Shown one piece after another: positions 9,190 through 17,997 of a stretch of 64,000 bases of DNA. The stretch covers positions 186,001-250,000 of the forward strand of contig NZ_JABCQF010000002.1 in the NCBI RefSeq assembly GCF_015244705.1, written 5' to 3'. The DNA is from Gluconobacter potus (GTDB lineage: Bacteria; Pseudomonadota; Alphaproteobacteria; Acetobacterales; Acetobacteraceae). The notes beneath the pieces are model-generated. The model searched no databases. It was not told where the DNA came from and was given only the letters and a program-made list of their open reading frames with translations. The position numbers were made by a program, and so were the translations under genes. Numbering within the stretch: position 1 is the first letter of the stretch; every line of letters starts with the position of its first letter.

Positions 9190-11028
9190 TCAGGCCCGCC
9201 GAGCGGTCTGTTCCTCAGGAAGGACGGTATCCGTAAAATAGGTGTTGGTCGCCAGGATGGTGATGGAAAGGACGCCGAAATGAAGGGGGGCACGCTCACC
9301 GAGCGGGATGAGACCGTTACCGGTCGTCCAGCGGCAGCGTGCATTTTCCGGCCCTGCCCATCCGTCGAGGGGCTGATGCTCCAGATGAGCTTCGAGGTCG
9401 GTGGTGTTTCCTGAATCGAAAAACACGATATCGCCCACGAGAACGCCAAGGGCGCGGCGGTCATCAACAAAGGGGCCGACCGTGTCACACGGGCGCGACA
9501 CGCGGGACATGAGCTTGACCGAGCTGATTCCCGGCGGGATCATGAACAGGGTTCGGTCTTTTGTCTGTCGCATCGGATAGATGATCTGACCGTCTGACGC
9601 GAGGAGATGCAGGTCGGGATCTTCTGTGGTCTGCGGGGCGTGGACCCTGTTTGCCATTGATCTGTCCAGCTGGCAGTGGGTGAGAGCGCGGGTTTCGATC
9701 TGCCGATAGAGGGGTTCGACAAAAGCCCGGCTAACTTCCAGAGGGGCAGCGGCATCGTCCCAGCTTTTATGCTGGCCACCGATGGCAAGGATTTTTCCGT
9801 CCTGCCGGAAGGTGTGACGGTTGCCTGTATCGAGATAGCTTTCGGTCAGCATGCCGTCAGCCATGATGACGGAATGCTCCCTGGTCTCGAGGTGGAAGTA
9901 TTCGTAGGAGGTCAGGGACCGGTCGTAGAAAATGGAACTGCCGTTTACGAGCATTCGGGCGGGGACAAAGCGGCCGTCCATGAACAGGCAGTGTTCCGCT
10001 GTGATCAGCATGTCCTTGTAAGGGACATTTTCCGAAATGGCGTTGGCGAGGATGCGGATGGGATAACCCGCCTGGTCATCCGGCAGGAACGGGTTGGTGG
10101 TGGCCTGTCGCCAGCCGGTCCAGATGACTTCGCGGACAACGGGTGTGCCCTCGTGCCATACGAGGATCTCGTCGCCCGTGCGGATGTCCTGGATCGGGGT
10201 TTCGCCAGACGGCGTGCGGATCATGGAGTCAGCAAGGAAGCAGACGCCAATATAGGTGTTACCGTCGGAATAGGTGATGCTGAGCGGGTTATTGTCTGTG
10301 CTCAGGGCATTGTAGGTGCCGGTTGCGAGTGTGGTGCCGCTGGCCAGCGTGACAGTATAGGTGGCGATTTCGGTATTGCCATTCCCGCCATAGAGCGTGA
10401 TCGTGCGTGAGGAACCGGTCCCGGCTATTGTATATCCGGTAATTTCGGTAACCGTATTCTGGAGTTCGATCGTGTCCTTGGCCGGGTCATAGTTGGTGAT
10501 CGATGTGCAGCTCAGGTTAATGAGCGTACCGCCGCCATTGAGGATCAGGGTTCCGCCGCCAGTACCGAAATTGATTGTGGAGCCGGTCAGGACGCTGGCG
10601 AGATTTGACCCGGAAACGTAGGAACCACCCTCACTGATGTTGATGGTGGAGCCCTGAAGCGCGCTGGCAATAAGGCCGCTTGAGAAGGTCAGTTCTCCAC
10701 CAACGACATTCAGTGTCAGTCCTGATACAGCGCTGACGCCTAGAGTGACAGTCGTGTCGCCGCCAATATAGAAATTCACGGCACTGAGTGCATTGAGAAG
10801 AATATCAATATCGCCGGTTGATCCGGGAACACTGACATAGGTTCCACTCAGAAGGCTGGCCAGAACGACAACAGAATCGGACCCAGTGACGATATTACCT
10901 GTTGGAACATTGGACAGTGTGGTGATGGTAGTGCCAGAACTGTCTTTAATGGTGACATTCTGCAATAAGCCCAGAAGGTCAGACTGAGTAACGGTATAAG
11001 TGGTGTTGGTACCGGGATATGAAGTCAT
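9190..11028 (-). CDS. Hint-domain surface protein with beta-rich, low-charge N-terminal half
   Basis: 612 residues. Residues 1-255 are rich in Thr, Ser, Gly and Val with few charges and imperfect repeats (SALQGSTINIS, ASVLTGSTINFG, GGGTLILNGGGTL), as in secreted beta-solenoid adhesins. No ordinary signal peptide is visible. A Hint (hedgehog/intein) domain begins at Cys263 in GVCFLADSMIRT and includes GETPIQDIRTGDEIL and the His block LITAEHCLFMDG (Thr343, His346). Hint_2 proteins are common in Acetobacteraceae. Autoprocessing at Cys263 would release the N-terminal half, which is an inference. AGGGGA precedes the ATG. The AT-rich upstream region holds its promoter. Confidence 0.8.
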   Translation of the reverse strand: MTSYPGTNTTYTVTQSDLLGLLQNVTIKDSSGTTITTLSNVPTGNIVTGSDSVVVLASLLSGTYVSVPGSTGDIDILLNALSAVNFYIGGDTTVTLGVSAVSGLTLNVVGGELTFSSGLIASALQGSTINISEGGSYVSGSNLASVLTGSTINFGTGGGTLILNGGGTLINLSCTSITNYDPAKDTIELQNTVTEITGYTIAGTGSSRTITLYGGNGNTEIATYTVTLASGTTLATGTYNALSTDNNPLSITYSDGNTYIGVCFLADSMIRTPSGETPIQDIRTGDEILVWHEGTPVVREVIWTGWRQATTNPFLPDDQAGYPIRILANAISENVPYKDMLITAEHCLFMDGRFVPARMLVNGSSIFYDRSLTSYEYFHLETREHSVIMADGMLTESYLDTGNRHTFRQDGKILAIGGQHKSWDDAAAPLEVSRAFVEPLYRQIETRALTHCQLDRSMANRVHAPQTTEDPDLHLLASDGQIIYPMRQTKDRTLFMIPPGISSVKLMSRVSRPCDTVGPFVDDRRALGVLVGDIVFFDSGNTTDLEAHLEHQPLDGWAGPENARCRWTTGNGLIPLGERAPLHFGVLSITILATNTYFTDTVLPEEQTARRA

Positions 11029-11462
11029 GATACTTCCCCTTTTGTGTTAGGATTGCACTAACATCCGTCCTGATTTTATCCTGCATTTTGTTAGCGATAT
11101 AAAAACAAGACTTATATAACTCTCACAATTTTTCGATTCTGCTCAACAAAAAATTAACTCAAATATAGGTTACTTTATCGCTACTTTATTTAGACAAAAA
11201 TTGATTGTATTTAACAAACAAAATATGTCTTCCGTGGTTTATGAGATGTATTCTCAATACGGATTTTAGGGGCTGCGCACCGTTTTTTCGGGGGGCATTT
11301 GCGGGGTTCCGCTATTTGTCTGGGATTATGCAGGAAATATTTTGATTGTAAAAAATTAACTTAAGGCTGTAGTACTATTGTGAATTGCAATATTTTCGCT
11401 ATTTGCGACCCCCTTTCCAAAGGGTGTCGAGGGCCCGGAGAGCTTATTTAATAAATTATTTT
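11029..11462. other. AT-rich intergenic region upstream of the Hint gene
   Basis: 434 bases with no convincing gene. It is far richer in A and T than its surroundings. It holds the inverted repeat TGTTAG-N7-CTAACA (11045-11063) close to the Hint-gene start, a further TGTTAG copy near 11089, several TATAT boxes that could be -10 elements for the minus strand, and a CCCTTT/AAAGGG hairpin near 11408-11425 that could end the yqaA-like transcript. Confidence 0.6.
11045..11063 (-). promoter_or_regulatory. Candidate operator in the Hint-gene leader
   Basis: Perfect inverted repeat TGTTAG, seven-base spacer, CTAACA, 17 bases before the Hint-protein ATG. The half site recurs at about 11089. The spacing suits a dimeric regulator; which one is unknown. 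Confidence 0.35.
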
Positions 11463-12041
11463 TTAAAAAATCTCGATCAGAATGATACCAGCTGTGATCA
11501 GGAGCAGGACTGCGAAGAGGACGAGGGCCAGACGCTTTTCAATGAAGTCGCGGATGGGTTCGCCGAACGTGCGGAGCAGCGCGGCTTCGAGGAAGAAGCG
11601 GGCGCCGCGGGTGACGATACTGGCGGCGATGAAGGGCAGCAGGGAGAAATGGGCGGCACCGGCCGCCAGCGTGACGAACTTGTAGGGGAGCGGGGTCAGG
11701 CCCTTGGCGAGAATGATCCACACGCCGTAATGGCGGAACATGGCCTCAAGGTTCAGGATGCGCTGATCGGCATGATAGAAATGCGCGATCGGTATGCCAA
11801 TATGTTCCATGAGGAACGCGCCGAGGACCCAGCCGATCAGCCCACCCGCAACGCTGGAGAGTGTGCAGACCAGAGCCAGAAACCAGGCCCGTTCGCGATT
11901 GGCCAGCAGCATGGGCACGAGCATCAGGTCCACCGGCAGCGGAAAGACCGAGGCCTCCGCCATCGCGATAATGACCAGCCACCATACGGCGCGCGGAGAC
12001 GCGGCGAGTTCGGTAATGCGCGTGTACAGCAGTGTCAGCAT
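11463..12041 (-). CDS. YqaA/DedA-family membrane protein
   Basis: 192 residues from ATG 12041; the open frame upstream is not coding-like. Four to five hydrophobic segments are visible, with EASVFPLPVDLMLVP near residue 30 and GLTPLPYKFVTLAAG near 115, both signatures of the SNARE-associated/VTT fold. Family members act in lipid flipping and envelope homeostasis; the substrate here is unknown. Divergent from cytochrome b561 with 145 bases between starts. Confidence 0.85.
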   Translation of the reverse strand: MLTLLYTRITELAASPRAVWWLVIIAMAEASVFPLPVDLMLVPMLLANRERAWFLALVCTLSSVAGGLIGWVLGAFLMEHIGIPIAHFYHADQRILNLEAMFRHYGVWIILAKGLTPLPYKFVTLAAGAAHFSLLPFIAASIVTRGARFFLEAALLRTFGEPIRDFIEKRLALVLFAVLLLITAGIILIEIF

Positions 12042-12186
12042 GGCGGTCGGGTGTTCCTGTGAGAGCGTGCAGGCTGTCCTAGCCGTCCTGCTTCCGCTTG
12101 AAAATCCGTAACCCGGCGCAACGTGTGTTCCGGCCAGGGAACGGGTTATAGAAAGCGGAACCGTTCTTCCGGAGTGCTGCCGTTTC

Positions 12187-12735
12187 ATGGACAAGACCCT
12201 TCCGCCGATCCAGCGTTATTCCCTTGTGGCCAGGATATTTCACTGGAGCATGGCGGCGATCATCATTCCGCTGTGGCTGCTCGGGTTTTATGTGGGGCGG
12301 ATCATGCCGCATGCGGCTACGCCCCAGAAGGCGCTCCTGCTGCTGATCCACAAGGAGATTGGACCGTTCATTATCGTCCTCACGGTCCTGCGGCTTGTCT
12401 GGCGGGCGCCGCATCATCCCCCCGCCATGTCATCGGAGATCCCTGAAGAGGAACGTCTGGCGGTGCAGGTCGGGCATTTCGGGCTGTATGCGATGATGCT
12501 GGTCGTGCCGCTGACGGGATGGGTGCGGAGTTCGGTTCACGGCCTGCCGATCCCGATGATGTGGGTCGTCAATCTGCCGCCCCTGGCGCACAAGGCACCG
12601 GTTTTCGTGCCGCTGGTGAATGTGTTGCACCAGTTCTCGTCATGGGTTCTGGGGATGCTGATCGCCGGGCATGTGATCGCCGCGCTGCTTCATCGCTATG
12701 GTCGCAAGGACAGCATCATGGACCGGATGCTCTGA
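12187..12735 (+). CDS. Cytochrome b561
   Basis: 182 residues with four membrane helices. Haem-ligand histidines are seen at His19 (ARIFHW), His55 (LLIHKEIG), in VQVGHFGLYAMM and in the late NVLHQFSSWVLGMLIAGHV segment. It is a diheme b-type cytochrome that transfers electrons between quinol and periplasmic acceptors. Acetic acid bacteria rely on periplasmic oxidations, but no partner dehydrogenase is adjacent, so the acceptor is open. Confidence 0.9.
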   Translation: MDKTLPPIQRYSLVARIFHWSMAAIIIPLWLLGFYVGRIMPHAATPQKALLLLIHKEIGPFIIVLTVLRLVWRAPHHPPAMSSEIPEEERLAVQVGHFGLYAMMLVVPLTGWVRSSVHGLPIPMMWVVNLPPLAHKAPVFVPLVNVLHQFSSWVLGMLIAGHVIAALLHRYGRKDSIMDRML

Positions 12736-12780
12736 ATCCTGGTTTATATAGTGTGCTGTTATTTGTCGTGCTCTATTGGA

Positions 12781-12969
12781 TTATGAAATAAGCAGATAAA
12801 TTATATAAAAAACATAAAATATGATTAGAAACAGAAGAATTATAAGAAATAATAGAATTATATTGACAAATATACTTTTATAAATGAAGATATTTCTATG
12901 ATTGAATATAATATACGCAAATAAAAGAACTGAAACCGTAGCCAGAACCGCTAACGAAAATTCCATCAT
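12781..12969 (-). CDS. Possible small membrane protein in the AT-rich patch
   Basis: 62 residues, almost wholly hydrophobic, rich in Ile, Phe, Leu and Tyr: one helix near the start (MMEFSLAVLATVSVLLFAY), a short basic loop (NHRNIFIYK), then a second helix. AT-rich DNA gives such Ile/Phe-rich frames by chance, and no clear ribosome site precedes the double ATG. Listed because it fills the patch and the topology is sensible, but it may be no gene. Confidence 0.3.
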   Translation of the reverse strand: MMEFSLAVLATVSVLLFAYIIFNHRNIFIYKSIFVNIILLFLIILLFLIIFYVFYIIYLLIS

Positions 12970-13042
12970 CGGGTCTGACCTGATTTCATTGATCCATCAA
13001 CAGATCTGATGACTGCTCTGACAGCCGGCATGTCGTTGTACC

Positions 13043-13073
13043 CTGATGGATCAGCACTCTGCCGATCCATCAG
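13043..13073 (-). terminator. Hairpin after the tricorn-protease gene
   Basis: CTGATGGATC (13043-13052) and GATCCATCAG (13064-13073), an exact 10-base inverted repeat with an 11-base loop, 12 bases beyond the stop of the minus-strand gene. No T run, so it is a transcript-end or stability hairpin rather than a canonical terminator. Confidence 0.5.
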
Positions 13074-13085
13074 AATCTTTCAGGA

Positions 13086-16000
13086 TTAACGAGGGGCAGC
13101 GGGCTGCTGCACCGGAAAGGCCTCGGGCTTGAGGACCGGGCGCGGATGGTCGGCCATGTCCTTGCGGAGCCAGGCGATGGCGGCGTCGAGCTGCTGGTCC
13201 TGCCCGTTGAAGGTGGCGACCGGCATGTTCTCAACCTCGATATCCGGAGAGACACCTTTGTTCTCGACCAGCCAATGTCCGTTCAGGTCGAAATACGGGT
13301 TCTCGGCCGTGCGGGCGTTGCCGTTGTCGATCAGGCGATCCCCGTCAGACAGCCAGACGCCAGCACCTGCCGTACGCTCACCAAGCAGCGGGGCGATATG
13401 CAGGGACTTGATGCCCTGCGAGAAGGTCTCGCCGTCCGAATAGGTCATCTCATCGGACAGGACGATCAGACGGCCCTGAAAGGACTGCTGCATATCCACC
13501 GAAGGTGCATTGCCGTAGCGGCCCCAGAACATCCACGGGCGACGCATGAGCTGCGTCAGGACCCAGCTGTCGATATTGCCGCCCGTATTGCCACGGACGT
13601 CCACGATCAGGCCGTCCTTGTCGATATTGGCATAGAATTCGCGGGCGAAGGCTTCCATGTCGTCGCCGACCATGGACTGCAGATGCAGATAGCCGATGCG
13701 GCCGTGGCTGGCGCGATCGACGACATCCGCCCGGCCGACTTCCCAGTCCCGCGCACGCAGGTCACGCTCCTTCATATAAGGAACGGGCGTCACGATGACC
13801 TTGTGTTCCTTTCCGGCGCGCGAGAGCGTCAGGAGAACCTGTTTTCCGGCCTGATCGGCAAGCAGCGAGCCCAGATCGGGCTGCCCCGCCGTGGGCTGTC
13901 CGTTGACGGCGACGATCAGGTCTCCGTCACGGGCATCCACACCGGGAGCCGCCAGCGGGGACTGCTGGTCCGGGAGGTCGCGGTCGCCCTGATAAATGTG
14001 ATCGATGCGGAAGCCGTTGTCCTCATGCGTCAGATGCGCGCCAAGGCCCGCGATGAGGCTGGACGCGGGTTGATCGACGGTCGTGGGCGCGTGGAGCTGC
14101 GAGTGCATGGCCCCGATTTCCGCCACCATCTGGCCGAGCAGATCGTCGAGATCCGCGCGGTCCCCGAGGCGGTCCACGAAGGGGGCGAAATGGGCGCGCA
14201 CGGCTTTCCAGTCCACGCCTTGCAGGTCGCGGTCATAGTAATGGTCGCGGTGCAGACGCCAGGCATCCACGAACTCGTCCGACCACTCCTGTCCGGGGTC
14301 GATCCGCAGACGCAGATGGTCGAGTTCGATCTTCTTGCCGGTCAGTTCCTTGGGCTGCTTTTCGCCCGCAGGCGTCAGGAGCAGGTCGGGAGCGTTCTTG
14401 CCCTTGCGGCTGAGGGTCAGCAGGGTCTTGCCGTCGGGCGTGATGTCGAAATCCGAGATTTTGGCGGCGTAGGTTTCGATCTTGTGTTCGTTATTGTCGA
14501 TATGGATCGACTTCAGATCACCCGGACCATCGCCTGAGCCGGAGCTGTCGATGGTGAACAGATAGTCGTCAGAGACGCCGAGACCACTATAGTCCCCGGC
14601 CGGGACCGGAGCCTGATACAGACGCGTGGCAAGACCAGCCCATTCGATGGCAGGGAGAGCCTTTTTCTTGTCTCCGTCTTTCTTCTTGTCATCTTTCTTG
14701 TCGGTATCGGGCTTCTTGTCCGCCGGGTCCAGCTCTGTTGCGGGCTGGAACGGGAAGCGTTCTCCGGTCTGAAGGGCCAGGGCGTAAATGCCGGTCCGCT
14801 TCGGGAAGGCCGGGCCGATATTGCGGTCACCCCAGGGTGAGCCATTGGACAGCGAGAAGGTGCGGTCCGAAAGGAACCACAGCCATTTCCCGTCTGGAGA
14901 GAAGCTGGGCGTATAGGATTCGTAGCGTCCGTCCGTGACCCAGTTCGTCTGGCCGGTGGCGGGAACGTAGAGCGCGATCTGACGACGCAGGTTTGCACCA
15001 CGGGTACGCACGAAGGCCAGAACATGACCATCCGACGACCATGACAGGGAGTCGAAGACGTTGGTGCCGTCCTGCGTGGCGTTATCGACGAGCTTGTCGG
15101 CCTTTGTGGAGAGGTCTGTCAGCCACAGCCGCCCCAGAAGATCGGTATGGGCAGCGTATTTTCCGTCCGGCGAGAGCGAAAGAATCACGGGTTCGGTCGG
15201 GGAGGGCTGGGTGATAGCTTCACCCTTGCCGCTGCCATCCGCTGCAAAGCGCCACAGAGCGGAATCGCCGTTGACGTCGCTGAAGGCGATGACGGATTTG
15301 CCGTCCGGCGTGATCTGGGCGAGGCGCAGGCGCACATTGTCAGGGGTTGCGAGGACGACGACACGCCGCGGCGAAGCACCTGCGACGACGACATGGCCGC
15401 GCATGGTGAAGGCCGCGGTCTCACCTTTGGGAGAGATGGCCGATGCGGTCAGGAAGCGCGTGGGCTTCTCCAGCCAGTACGGGCTGCGGGGCAGGTTGTC
15501 GGAGGTCAGGTCCACCTTGATAGGGGTGGTCTCGCCGCTCGCCAGATTGAAATCGAACAGGTCCGCGCCTTTGCGCATCACGATATGGTCGCCGGAAATG
15601 GAGGCTTCGAGGACGCTGTAATCCGTGAAATGGGTGAGCTGCTTGGCGTCCGAGCCGTCCGTGGCGAGGCTCCACAGATTGTAGCGGCCGTTCTCGTCGG
15701 AAATGACGATCAGCCGGTCGCGCCAGGGCATCGGGCGGATGAGGTTGGCGTCATGCGTGCCGATGCGCTCGGCTTCCTTGCCGTTCTGAAGATCGAAGCG
15801 CCAGAGCTGGGACAATGCACCACCACGATAGGCGCGCATGTGATCGCCGGTCGTGGCGAGGCCGAAGCGGACGGCATAGAGCCAGCGCCCATCCGGGCTG
15901 AGGGCGGCATCATTGACGCCAGAGAGCGGAAAGACGTGCTTGGCGCTGGTCTTCGGATCAATGGCGGTGACGGTCTGGGTGTAATACGGCCCCGTGGCAG

Positions 16001-16406
16001 CGGGGGCGGCGTAGAGGATACCGGCATGGGCGTCCCAGCCGATGATCTTCAGGCGGGCGACGTTCTCGAATGTCAGGCGCCGGGGCGTGCCGCCGCTGCG
16101 GGGCATGACATAGATTTCGGTCGGGCCATCGAAATTGGCGGCAAACGCGATCTGGGTGCCGTCCGGAGAAATGAGGGGGTGCGGATCAATGGCGTTGGCC
16201 CCCTGCGGCACGGTTGTCAGGCGCTGGGCCTGACCGCCAGCGAGGGGGACGCTCCAGACGGACTGCTCGGCATTGAACAGGACGGTCTGGCCGGAAATCG
16301 AGGGTTCACGCAGATAGCCCGGCTCGGCCTGAGCGATGCCGAGACCCAGCCCCATCAGGGCTGCACAGGACAAAAGGGAGCTTCTGAGCGACGGGCGTTG
16401 GGGCAT
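13086..16406 (-). CDS. Tricorn-type S41 serine protease with WD/TolB-like propellers, exported
   Basis: 1106 residues. A signal peptide (MPQRPSLRSSLLSC... ending GIAQA, about residue 27) directs export. Residues 40-560 are beta-propeller repeats with TolB/PD40 motifs (LISPDGTQIAFAAN, LSPDGRWLYAVRF, FSPDGKWLWFLSD). A Lys/Asp-rich linker follows near 560-590. Then come a tricorn C1-like region (VDAWRLHRDHYYDRD), a PDZ domain (GDLIVAVNGQ) and the S41 core with DVRGNTGGN and MTYSDGETF (nucleophile Ser990). It degrades oligopeptides or proteins in the periplasm. An IR (16422-16450) lies just upstream. Confidence 0.9.
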   Translation of the reverse strand: MPQRPSLRSSLLSCAALMGLGLGIAQAEPGYLREPSISGQTVLFNAEQSVWSVPLAGGQAQRLTTVPQGANAIDPHPLISPDGTQIAFAANFDGPTEIYVMPRSGGTPRRLTFENVARLKIIGWDAHAGILYAAPAATGPYYTQTVTAIDPKTSAKHVFPLSGVNDAALSPDGRWLYAVRFGLATTGDHMRAYRGGALSQLWRFDLQNGKEAERIGTHDANLIRPMPWRDRLIVISDENGRYNLWSLATDGSDAKQLTHFTDYSVLEASISGDHIVMRKGADLFDFNLASGETTPIKVDLTSDNLPRSPYWLEKPTRFLTASAISPKGETAAFTMRGHVVVAGASPRRVVVLATPDNVRLRLAQITPDGKSVIAFSDVNGDSALWRFAADGSGKGEAITQPSPTEPVILSLSPDGKYAAHTDLLGRLWLTDLSTKADKLVDNATQDGTNVFDSLSWSSDGHVLAFVRTRGANLRRQIALYVPATGQTNWVTDGRYESYTPSFSPDGKWLWFLSDRTFSLSNGSPWGDRNIGPAFPKRTGIYALALQTGERFPFQPATELDPADKKPDTDKKDDKKKDGDKKKALPAIEWAGLATRLYQAPVPAGDYSGLGVSDDYLFTIDSSGSGDGPGDLKSIHIDNNEHKIETYAAKISDFDITPDGKTLLTLSRKGKNAPDLLLTPAGEKQPKELTGKKIELDHLRLRIDPGQEWSDEFVDAWRLHRDHYYDRDLQGVDWKAVRAHFAPFVDRLGDRADLDDLLGQMVAEIGAMHSQLHAPTTVDQPASSLIAGLGAHLTHEDNGFRIDHIYQGDRDLPDQQSPLAAPGVDARDGDLIVAVNGQPTAGQPDLGSLLADQAGKQVLLTLSRAGKEHKVIVTPVPYMKERDLRARDWEVGRADVVDRASHGRIGYLHLQSMVGDDMEAFAREFYANIDKDGLIVDVRGNTGGNIDSWVLTQLMRRPWMFWGRYGNAPSVDMQQSFQGRLIVLSDEMTYSDGETFSQGIKSLHIAPLLGERTAGAGVWLSDGDRLIDNGNARTAENPYFDLNGHWLVENKGVSPDIEVENMPVATFNGQDQQLDAAIAWLRKDMADHPRPVLKPEAFPVQQPAAPR

Positions 16407-16421
16407 GACGATGATCTCGAT

Positions 16422-16450
16422 ATGAAACGAATATGGTCCAGTCGTTTCAT
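16422..16450 (-). promoter_or_regulatory. Perfect inverted repeat upstream of the tricorn-protease start
   Basis: ATGAAACGA, 11-base spacer, TCGTTTCAT: nine-base exact arms lying 16-44 bases before the start codon. The position suits a repressor operator or a 5' leader hairpin. Confidence 0.5.
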
Positions 16451-16509
16451 AAAGGAGTCATGTCGTCAAAGGCCTGCGGATGACATCCTGGTAAGGTATA
16501 ATATGTCCT

Positions 16510-17175
16510 TCAGCCCACGGCTGCCTTCAGACCCTGTCCGGCGGCGAGGGGGCACAGGGGCAGGCACGCGAACAGGCAGGCTCCCAGCAGATCCAGACTG
16601 GCGGTAGGCGACGTGGCAAGCTGTCCGGCATAGGAGGAGGCTGCGCCGAAGATCAGGACTGGCGTTGCGAGTGGCAGGACCAGAAGCGGCAGCAGCACGC
16701 CGCCCCGCCGCGCGCCAAGCACGATCGAAGCCGCCATGCCGCCGAGGAGCGAGAGAGACATCGTACCCATCGCAAGGCCGAGCAGCAGGAGCGGAAGTTC
16801 CGAGCCTTTGACGCCGAGCATGATGCCGAGCGGAATACTGGCGATCAGCAGTGGCAGGCCGGTCGTCAGCCAGTGAGCCGCCATCTTGGCGAAGGCCACG
16901 GCGGCCGGGGCCGGGCCGGTCAGCATCAGCAGGTCAAGGGAACCATCCTCAAGTTCAGCTCCGAACAGCCGGTCCAGCGGCAACAGGCAGGCGAGCAGGG
17001 CGCAGACCCAGATGATCCCCGGCCCCATGTGCCGCAGCAGATCCGGTGAGGGGCCGAGCGCAAGGGGAAACAGGCTGCCACAGAGGATGAAGAACAGCAG
17101 AGAGGCCAGCGTGTCGGCGCCGAAGCGGAAGGCCAGACGGAGGTCACGGTCGATCAGGGCAAGAAAAGCGGTCAT
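16510..17175 (-). CDS. ccmB: Haem exporter permease CcmB
   Basis: 221 residues with six hydrophobic segments. It starts FLALIDRDLRLAFR and has the FGAELEDGSLDLLMLTGPAP block that marks CcmB. It pairs with CcmA in the CcmABCD complex, which releases haem-loaded CcmE for c-type cytochrome maturation at the periplasmic face. The start overlaps the ccmA stop by four bases (ATGA). ccmC, ccmD and ccmE are not next to it, so the maturation genes appear to be split across the genome. Confidence 0.93.
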   Translation of the reverse strand: MTAFLALIDRDLRLAFRFGADTLASLLFFILCGSLFPLALGPSPDLLRHMGPGIIWVCALLACLLPLDRLFGAELEDGSLDLLMLTGPAPAAVAFAKMAAHWLTTGLPLLIASIPLGIMLGVKGSELPLLLLGLAMGTMSLSLLGGMAASIVLGARRGGVLLPLLVLPLATPVLIFGAASSYAGQLATSPTASLDLLGACLFACLPLCPLAAGQGLKAAVG

Positions 17176-17807
17176 GACAGCCAGAAGGATTCCACATGCG
17201 CGAGCGAGGGCAGCTCGTGGGAGCGGGTATTGTCGAGGGGAAGGGGCACATGCGTCGTGACGATCATGGCGCCTCCCTTGGCGCGATGGGCGGCCATGAC
17301 GGCGCCGAGACGTTCGATGCTGGCGACATCCAGCCCGACCGTCGGTTCATCAAGCAGCCAGAGCGGCGCGCCTGAGAGCATGACGCGGGCGAAAGCGGCG
17401 CGGCGCTTCTGCCCCGAGGACAGCAGGCGGGCCGGAAGATCGGTCAGATGGGTGAGGTCCAGCGCCTCAAGTGCATCGGGCAGACTGTTCGTGCCAAGCT
17501 TTTCAGCCAGAGCCAGGTTCTGCGCCAGCGTCAGTCCGGGTTTGAGCGCATCCTGATGGCCGAGCCAGGCGAGATCGCCATAACGGATGACTTCCCCTGA
17601 ATCGGGGCGACGCAGACCGGAAATCGTGCGGAGGAGCGTGGATTTCCCCGCACCATTTGGTCCCGTCAGAATCATGGCGTCCCCGGCATCCAGCGTCAGC
17701 GACACGCCATCGAGCACCAGCCGGTCACCACGGAACACCGTGACGTCCTCGACATCGAGCAGACGTCCGGGGACGGGGGGCGTGGGGAAGTCAGACGGGC
17801 TGGTCAT
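17172..17807 (-). CDS. ccmA: Haem exporter ATP-binding subunit CcmA
   Basis: 211 residues, a compact ABC ATPase. Walker A GPNGAGKSTLLR (about 52-63), signature LLSSGQKRRAAFARV and Walker B LWLLDEPTVGLD are present. The signature reads SSGQ in place of SGGQ. The short length and the coupled ccmB identify it as CcmA rather than a generic importer. It is the first gene of a two-gene operon and is divergent from the amino-acid transporter, with 190 bases between them. Confidence 0.93.
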   Translation of the reverse strand: MTSPSDFPTPPVPGRLLDVEDVTVFRGDRLVLDGVSLTLDAGDAMILTGPNGAGKSTLLRTISGLRRPDSGEVIRYGDLAWLGHQDALKPGLTLAQNLALAEKLGTNSLPDALEALDLTHLTDLPARLLSSGQKRRAAFARVMLSGAPLWLLDEPTVGLDVASIERLGAVMAAHRAKGGAMIVTTHVPLPLDNTRSHELPSLAHVESFWLS

Positions 17808-17997
17808 CGAAGGGTCTCATGCGGGGTTCGGTTCTGTCCCGGTGTGTGTGTCTTTCTGTTTTAGAGACCCTGCGGACGTGCTTCGCAAGGGCCGGGGGCG
17901 AGGTTGGGCGAATATGATGATCGTATGAATTGTGCCGCGCACTGTATTAAGGTCTCGATACACTGGCGCAGGTCCGTTATGAGGGCTGCGCGGTCAT

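Larger units (their letters stand above)
12736..13085. other. AT-rich intergenic patch
   Basis: Bases about 12750-12960 are strongly AT-rich, unlike the GC-rich flanks. They hold one possible short membrane-protein frame (minus strand) and many ATAA/TATT runs. The right part carries a perfect 10-base inverted repeat. The composition suggests acquired DNA or relaxed selection; no mobility gene is present. Confidence 0.6.

Noticed and set aside
15147-16607. 486-codon plus-strand frame
   Set aside because: Antisense to the tricorn-protease gene, whose domains and signal peptide are clear.
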